A DNA stretch of 7,951 nucleotides from Chloroflexota bacterium (GTDB lineage: Bacteria; Chloroflexota; Anaerolineae; 4572-78; J111), in the NCBI GenBank assembly GCA_003694775.1, contig RFJV01000368.1:1-7951 (forward strand), written 5' to 3'. The first letter of the stretch is position 1, and each line of letters opens with the position of its first letter. The translations under genes and the position numbers were made by a program. The notes beneath the pieces were generated by a model. It did not search any database, was not told where the DNA came from, and worked only from the letters and a program-made list of their open reading frames with translations. Of the stretch, positions 4,865-7,951 are shown one piece after another.

Positions 4865-6115
4865 ATGCATTTTTCTGAATTTGAACTTAATCCCGCCTTG
4901 CAAAAGGCCGTCGGTATCATGGGGTACCAGAATGCCACCCCTATTCAAAGCCAGGCAATTCCACACGGACTGGATGGCCGCGATGTCATCGGCTGTGCCC
5001 AAACCGGTACCGGAAAAACGGCGGCGTTTTTGCTTCCGGCCTTACAGCGGTTACTGCAGGACCCAACCCCCTCCCGCCATCCTCGTCTGGTGGTCCTTGC
5101 CCCCACGCGGGAGCTGGTCATCCAGGTGGCCGACCACGCCCGCCAGTTGGCCAGGCATACCTCCCTGCGCATCGCGGCTATCTATGGCGGGGCAAAAATA
5201 GGGCCGCAAATTTCTAAACTACAGCGCGGAGTGGATGTCATTATTGCCACCCCCGGTCGTTTGCTCGACCATATGCGGCGAAAAAATATTGATTTCCGTC
5301 ATTTACAGGTGTTGATTCTGGATGAGGCCGACCGGATGCTCGATATGGGGTTTATCCCCGATATCAAATATATTGTCAGCCGGATGCCCCAACAACGCCA
5401 GACCATGCTTTTTTCTGCAACCATGTCTTCCTCGGTGCTGAACCTCACCCGCCAGTTCCAGCAGAACCCGGTCAAGGTAGAAGTCAGCCTGGCCCGCCCT
5501 CCGGAGGCCATCCGGCAGGCTCTCTATCCCGTTCCCAAGCACCTCAAAACCAAACTGCTGATTGCCCTCCTTAAACAGTTGGATGTCACCAGTATGCTGG
5601 TCTTCACGGCTACCCGCCAGCAAGCCGATATTGTCACCCGGCAGTTAAGTAAAGCCGGCATAGCTGTGGGATGTATTCATGGCGACTTCCGCCAGCGGGA
5701 GCGTATTGCCGCGCTGGAGGGGTTCCGTTCCGGGAAATATCAGGTTCTGGTAGCCACCAACATCGCCGCCCGCGGCCTGGATGTGGAGGGAATTTCCCAC
5801 GTTATCAACTACGATGTTCCCCAGCACGCGGAAGATTACATCCACCGTATTGGCCGCACCGCCCGCGCTGAGGCCGATGGCGACGCCATTACGCTGGTCA
5901 CGCCAGATGACGAGGGGTTGATTTACCGCATTGAATACCTCCTGGGCCGTAAGCTGGAACGGAAAACCCTGCCCGGCTTTAATTATGATGTCCCCACCCC
6001 GTCGTGGGCCAAGCCTTCTCCCAAGGCTCTGAGCCGACAGCAGGCACACCGTACCCTGGGCGACCGCTGGCGGTCGATGGGAGGGGGCAATCGTCGTCGT
6101 GGCCGGCGGCGGTAA
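4865..6115 (+). CDS. DEAD-box ATP-dependent RNA helicase, RhlE type
   Basis: 416 aa, cytoplasmic; unwinds short RNA duplexes using ATP in ribosome assembly and RNA turnover. All family motifs are present in order: Q motif G-Y-x-N-A-T-P-I-Q28, motif I A45-Q-T-G-T-G-K-T52, Ia P80-T-R-E-L, Ib T129-P-G-R, II D153-E-A-D156, III S184-A-T, IV V-F-T-A-T-R (246-251), V A302-R-G-L-D, VI H327-R-I-G-R-T-A-R334. After the two RecA domains comes a short tail ending in a basic Gly/Arg patch (G-G-G-N-R-R-R-G-R-R-R), typical of RhlE-like proteins and unlike the long C-terminal domain of DeaD/CsdA. ATG 4865 has AAGGAG only 4 nt upstream. The gene stands alone, divergent from csp-des, behind a leader terminator. 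Relatives are cold-induced in several bacteria, which fits its neighbours. Confidence 0.95.
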   Translation: MHFSEFELNPALQKAVGIMGYQNATPIQSQAIPHGLDGRDVIGCAQTGTGKTAAFLLPALQRLLQDPTPSRHPRLVVLAPTRELVIQVADHARQLARHTSLRIAAIYGGAKIGPQISKLQRGVDVIIATPGRLLDHMRRKNIDFRHLQVLILDEADRMLDMGFIPDIKYIVSRMPQQRQTMLFSATMSSSVLNLTRQFQQNPVKVEVSLARPPEAIRQALYPVPKHLKTKLLIALLKQLDVTSMLVFTATRQQADIVTRQLSKAGIAVGCIHGDFRQRERIAALEGFRSGKYQVLVATNIAARGLDVEGISHVINYDVPQHAEDYIHRIGRTARAEADGDAITLVTPDDEGLIYRIEYLLGRKLERKTLPGFNYDVPTPSWAKPSPKALSRQQAHRTLGDRWRSMGGGNRRRGRRR

Positions 6116-6139
6116 AGTTAGCCTGGCCGTAAAATACAC

Positions 6140-6170
6140 AAGCGGGCCGGAGAATTCCGGCCCGCTTTTT
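6140..6170 (+). terminator. Intrinsic terminator after the helicase gene
   Basis: A 12-bp perfect stem (6140-6151 with 6156-6167) around GAAT, ending in a T-run. It also lies 24 bp past the glnS stop and may act weakly in the minus direction, where the T-tract is broken. Confidence 0.9.
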
Positions 6171-6193
6171 GATTGTCTCCCGTGGAGAATCGT

Positions 6194-7888
6194 TTACGAT
6201 GATGCCTGTTTGCGTTCTATCTTGGCCCAGCTATCCCGCAGGGCCACCGCCCGGTTGAAGACCGGCATTTCGTCTGTAGAATCCGGGTCCTTGCAGAAAT
6301 AGCCGTGCCGCAGAAACTGGAACCGGTCGCCGGGTTGGGCCGAAGCCAGGAACGGCTCCACTTTACAGCCGGTCAGTACTTCCAGCGAGTTGGGATTGAG
6401 GTTGGCCAGAAAATCCTGCCCTTCCGGCGCATCGTCCGGGTCTGGCTTCAGGAACAGGCGGTCGTACAGCCGCACCTCCGCATCCAGGGCGTGGGCCGCA
6501 GAGACCCAATGCAGAGTTCCTTTCACCTTGCGCCCGTCCGGGGCAGAACCGCCGCGGGTTTCCGGGTCGTAGGTGCAGTGCAGTTCTACAATTTCCCCGT
6601 TTTCATCTTTGATGACATCCGTGCAGGTGATGAGGTAGGCGTGCATCAGCCGCACTTCCCGTCCCGGTGCCAGGCGGTAGAATTTCTTCGGCGGGTCTTC
6701 CCGGAAGTCATCCCGTTCAATATAAACGACCCGCGAAAACGGCACTTTGCGCGTGCCCATGCTGGCGTCCTCCGGATTGTTGACCGCCTCCATTTCCTCT
6801 ACCTGCCCCTCCGGATAGTTGGTGATGACCACCTTCAGCGGTCTGAGGACGGCCATCACCCGCTGGGCGCGGCGGTTCAGGTCTTCGCGCAGGCAGTGCT
6901 CCAGCAGAGCCACATCTACCACGCTGTTGTTCTTGGCGACGCCAATCCGGTCTGCAAAATCCCGGATGGCTTCCGGGGTGTAGCCTCGACGCCGCAAACC
7001 GGAGAGAGTGGGCATCCGCGGGTCATCCCAGCCGCTGACATACCCCTCGTTGACCAGCCGGAGCAGTTTGCGCTTGCTCAGCACGGTGTAGCTGAGATTC
7101 AGCCGGGCAAATTCAATCTGCTGGGGATGGTAAATCTCCAGCTCGTCCAGAAACCAGTCGTACAGGGGACGGTGGTCTTCAAATTCCAGGGTGCAGATGG
7201 AATGGGTTATCCCTTCAATCGAGTCGCACTGACCGTGGGCAAAATCGTACATCGGATAGATACACCACTTGTCGCCGGTGCGGTGGTGGGTGGCGTGCAG
7301 AATGCGGTACATCACCGGGTCCCGCATATTCAGATTGCCGGAAGACATATCAATCTTGGCCCGCAGAACGTGCGCGCCGTCGGGAAATTCGCCGGCCCGC
7401 ATCCGCTCGAACAGGTCCAGATTCTCCTCCACCGACCGGTTGCGGTACGGACTTTCCTTGCCCGGCTCGGTCAGGGTGCCGCGGTACTGGCGAATTTCTT
7501 CCGCGCTCAGGCTGTCAACATACGCCTTGCCCTTTTTGATGAGCTTGACCGCGAACTCGTAAAGCTGTTCAAAATAATCAGAGGCGTAAAACTCCCGCTC
7601 GCCCCAGTCGAAGCCCAGCCAGCGGACATCTTCCTTGATGGCCTGCACATATTCTTCTTCCTCTTTGGTCGGGTTGGTGTCATCGAAGCGCAGGTTGCAT
7701 TTGCCGCCGTACTTTTCCGCCAGCCCAAAATTCAGGCAGATAGACTTGGCATGCCCGATGTGCAGGTAGCCGTTTGGCTCCGGCGGAAAGCGGGTATGCA
7801 CCCGCCCGCCGTATTTGCCCGTGCGGAGGTCTTCCTCGATGATTTCCTCGATAAAATTGGTTGGCCCTTTGGGTTCCGTATCGCTCAT
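6194..7888 (-). CDS. glnS: Glutaminyl-tRNA synthetase
   Basis: 564 aa (Escherichia coli GlnRS: 554). Class I aminoacyl-tRNA synthetase that charges tRNA-Gln directly with glutamine in the cytoplasm. Seen: [10 protein letters not shown]43-I-G-H46-A-K-S (HIGH motif), R-F-D-D-T-N-P (67-73), the KMSKS-type loop V269-L-S-K-R-K, then G-W-D-D-P-R-M-P-T (285-293) and the C-terminal anticodon-binding beta-barrels with [13 protein letters not shown]. Glu34-Pro-Asn-type residues of F-P-P-E-P-N are those that separate GlnRS/GluRS from other class I enzymes; the long C-terminal match to bacterial GlnS settles it as GlnRS rather than GluRS. ATG 7888 has AGAGGA about 7 nt upstream. It is monocistronic, convergent with the helicase, with its own promoter at the window edge. 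Organisms with GlnS do not strictly need the Glu-tRNA amidotransferase route for tRNA-Gln. Confidence 0.98.
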   Translation of the reverse strand: MSDTEPKGPTNFIEEIIEEDLRTGKYGGRVHTRFPPEPNGYLHIGHAKSICLNFGLAEKYGGKCNLRFDDTNPTKEEEEYVQAIKEDVRWLGFDWGEREFYASDYFEQLYEFAVKLIKKGKAYVDSLSAEEIRQYRGTLTEPGKESPYRNRSVEENLDLFERMRAGEFPDGAHVLRAKIDMSSGNLNMRDPVMYRILHATHHRTGDKWCIYPMYDFAHGQCDSIEGITHSICTLEFEDHRPLYDWFLDELEIYHPQQIEFARLNLSYTVLSKRKLLRLVNEGYVSGWDDPRMPTLSGLRRRGYTPEAIRDFADRIGVAKNNSVVDVALLEHCLREDLNRRAQRVMAVLRPLKVVITNYPEGQVEEMEAVNNPEDASMGTRKVPFSRVVYIERDDFREDPPKKFYRLAPGREVRLMHAYLITCTDVIKDENGEIVELHCTYDPETRGGSAPDGRKVKGTLHWVSAAHALDAEVRLYDRLFLKPDPDDAPEGQDFLANLNPNSLEVLTGCKVEPFLASAQPGDRFQFLRHGYFCKDPDSTDEMPVFNRAVALRDSWAKIERKQASS

Positions 7889-7920
7889 AATGATTTCCTC
7901 TGCTGGAAATTTGTGGAATA

Positions 7921-7949
7921 ATAATAGCAGTGAGATTGAAGAATGACAA
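7921..7949 (-). promoter_or_regulatory. Promoter of glnS
   Basis: Minus-strand reading: TTGTCA (5/6), 17 bp, TATTAT (5/6). The start near 7914 leaves a leader of about 26 nt with no visible hairpin, in contrast to the csp and helicase leaders. Confidence 0.65.
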
Positions 7950-7951
7950 GA

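Noticed and set aside
6305..7921. A 538-codon open frame on the + strand opposite glnS
   Set aside because: It is antisense to a full-length, motif-complete glnS, has no recognisable domain and arises from the codon usage of glnS in a GC-rich region.
1..7951. CRISPR array, tRNA or rRNA gene, insertion sequence, toxin-antitoxin pair
   Set aside because: No regularly spaced direct repeats, no cloverleaf with a T-loop consensus, no transposase motifs and no small paired genes were found on either strand.

Overview
The window looks like chromosomal DNA of a mesophilic, free-living bacterium, most likely a member of the Chloroflexota (Anaerolineae/Caldilineae type). This is inferred from three things. 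A secreted lipoprotein has a long Pro/Thr ('PTPTPTAT') stalk, a stand-alone DUF4332 protein is present, and the intergenic spaces are studded with short palindromic and CACGAAT-type repeats. No rRNA or other taxonomic marker is present, so the phylum is not proven. Promoters of plain sigma-70 type (TTGnnn-16/17-TATAAT) and strong intrinsic terminators can be read on both strands. No phage, transposase, CRISPR or tRNA is visible.

Layout from left to right: the last 32 codons of an unidentified + strand gene and its terminator; a 437-bp gap holding a 142-bp cloverleaf-like palindromic element flanked by CACGAAT repeats; a minus-strand DUF4332 (helix-hairpin-helix) gene; a 621-bp divergent intergenic region with promoters for both sides, a 12-bp dyad against one -35 box and a structured leader; a + strand lipoprotein of the alkaline phosphatase/type I phosphodiesterase superfamily; a bidirectional terminator; a minus-strand pair csp (cold shock protein) then des (acyl-lipid desaturase, close to Bacillus subtilis Des); a 540-bp divergent intergenic region; a + strand DEAD-box RNA helicase of RhlE type; a terminator; and minus-strand glnS (glutaminyl-tRNA synthetase), whose promoter lies at the right edge.

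The most interesting part is about 2.9-6.1 kb. Three neighbouring genes belong to families classically induced by cold: the RNA chaperone Csp, a membrane-fluidity desaturase and a DEAD-box RNA helicase. csp-des and the helicase are divergent. Each promoter is followed, before the start codon, by a hairpin with a U-run, that is, an intrinsic terminator placed inside the 5' leader. Both leaders also contain a segment able to form a competing helix. In the csp leader, the 3' arm of the terminator can instead pair over 9 bp with the nucleotides between the Shine-Dalgarno site and the AUG. A further terminator separates csp from des, with no clear promoter between them, so des probably depends on read-through. 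Because CspA-type proteins are known antiterminators, the locus can be read as a self-reinforcing, antitermination-controlled cold-response module. That regulatory reading is inference; the hairpins and complementarities are directly visible.
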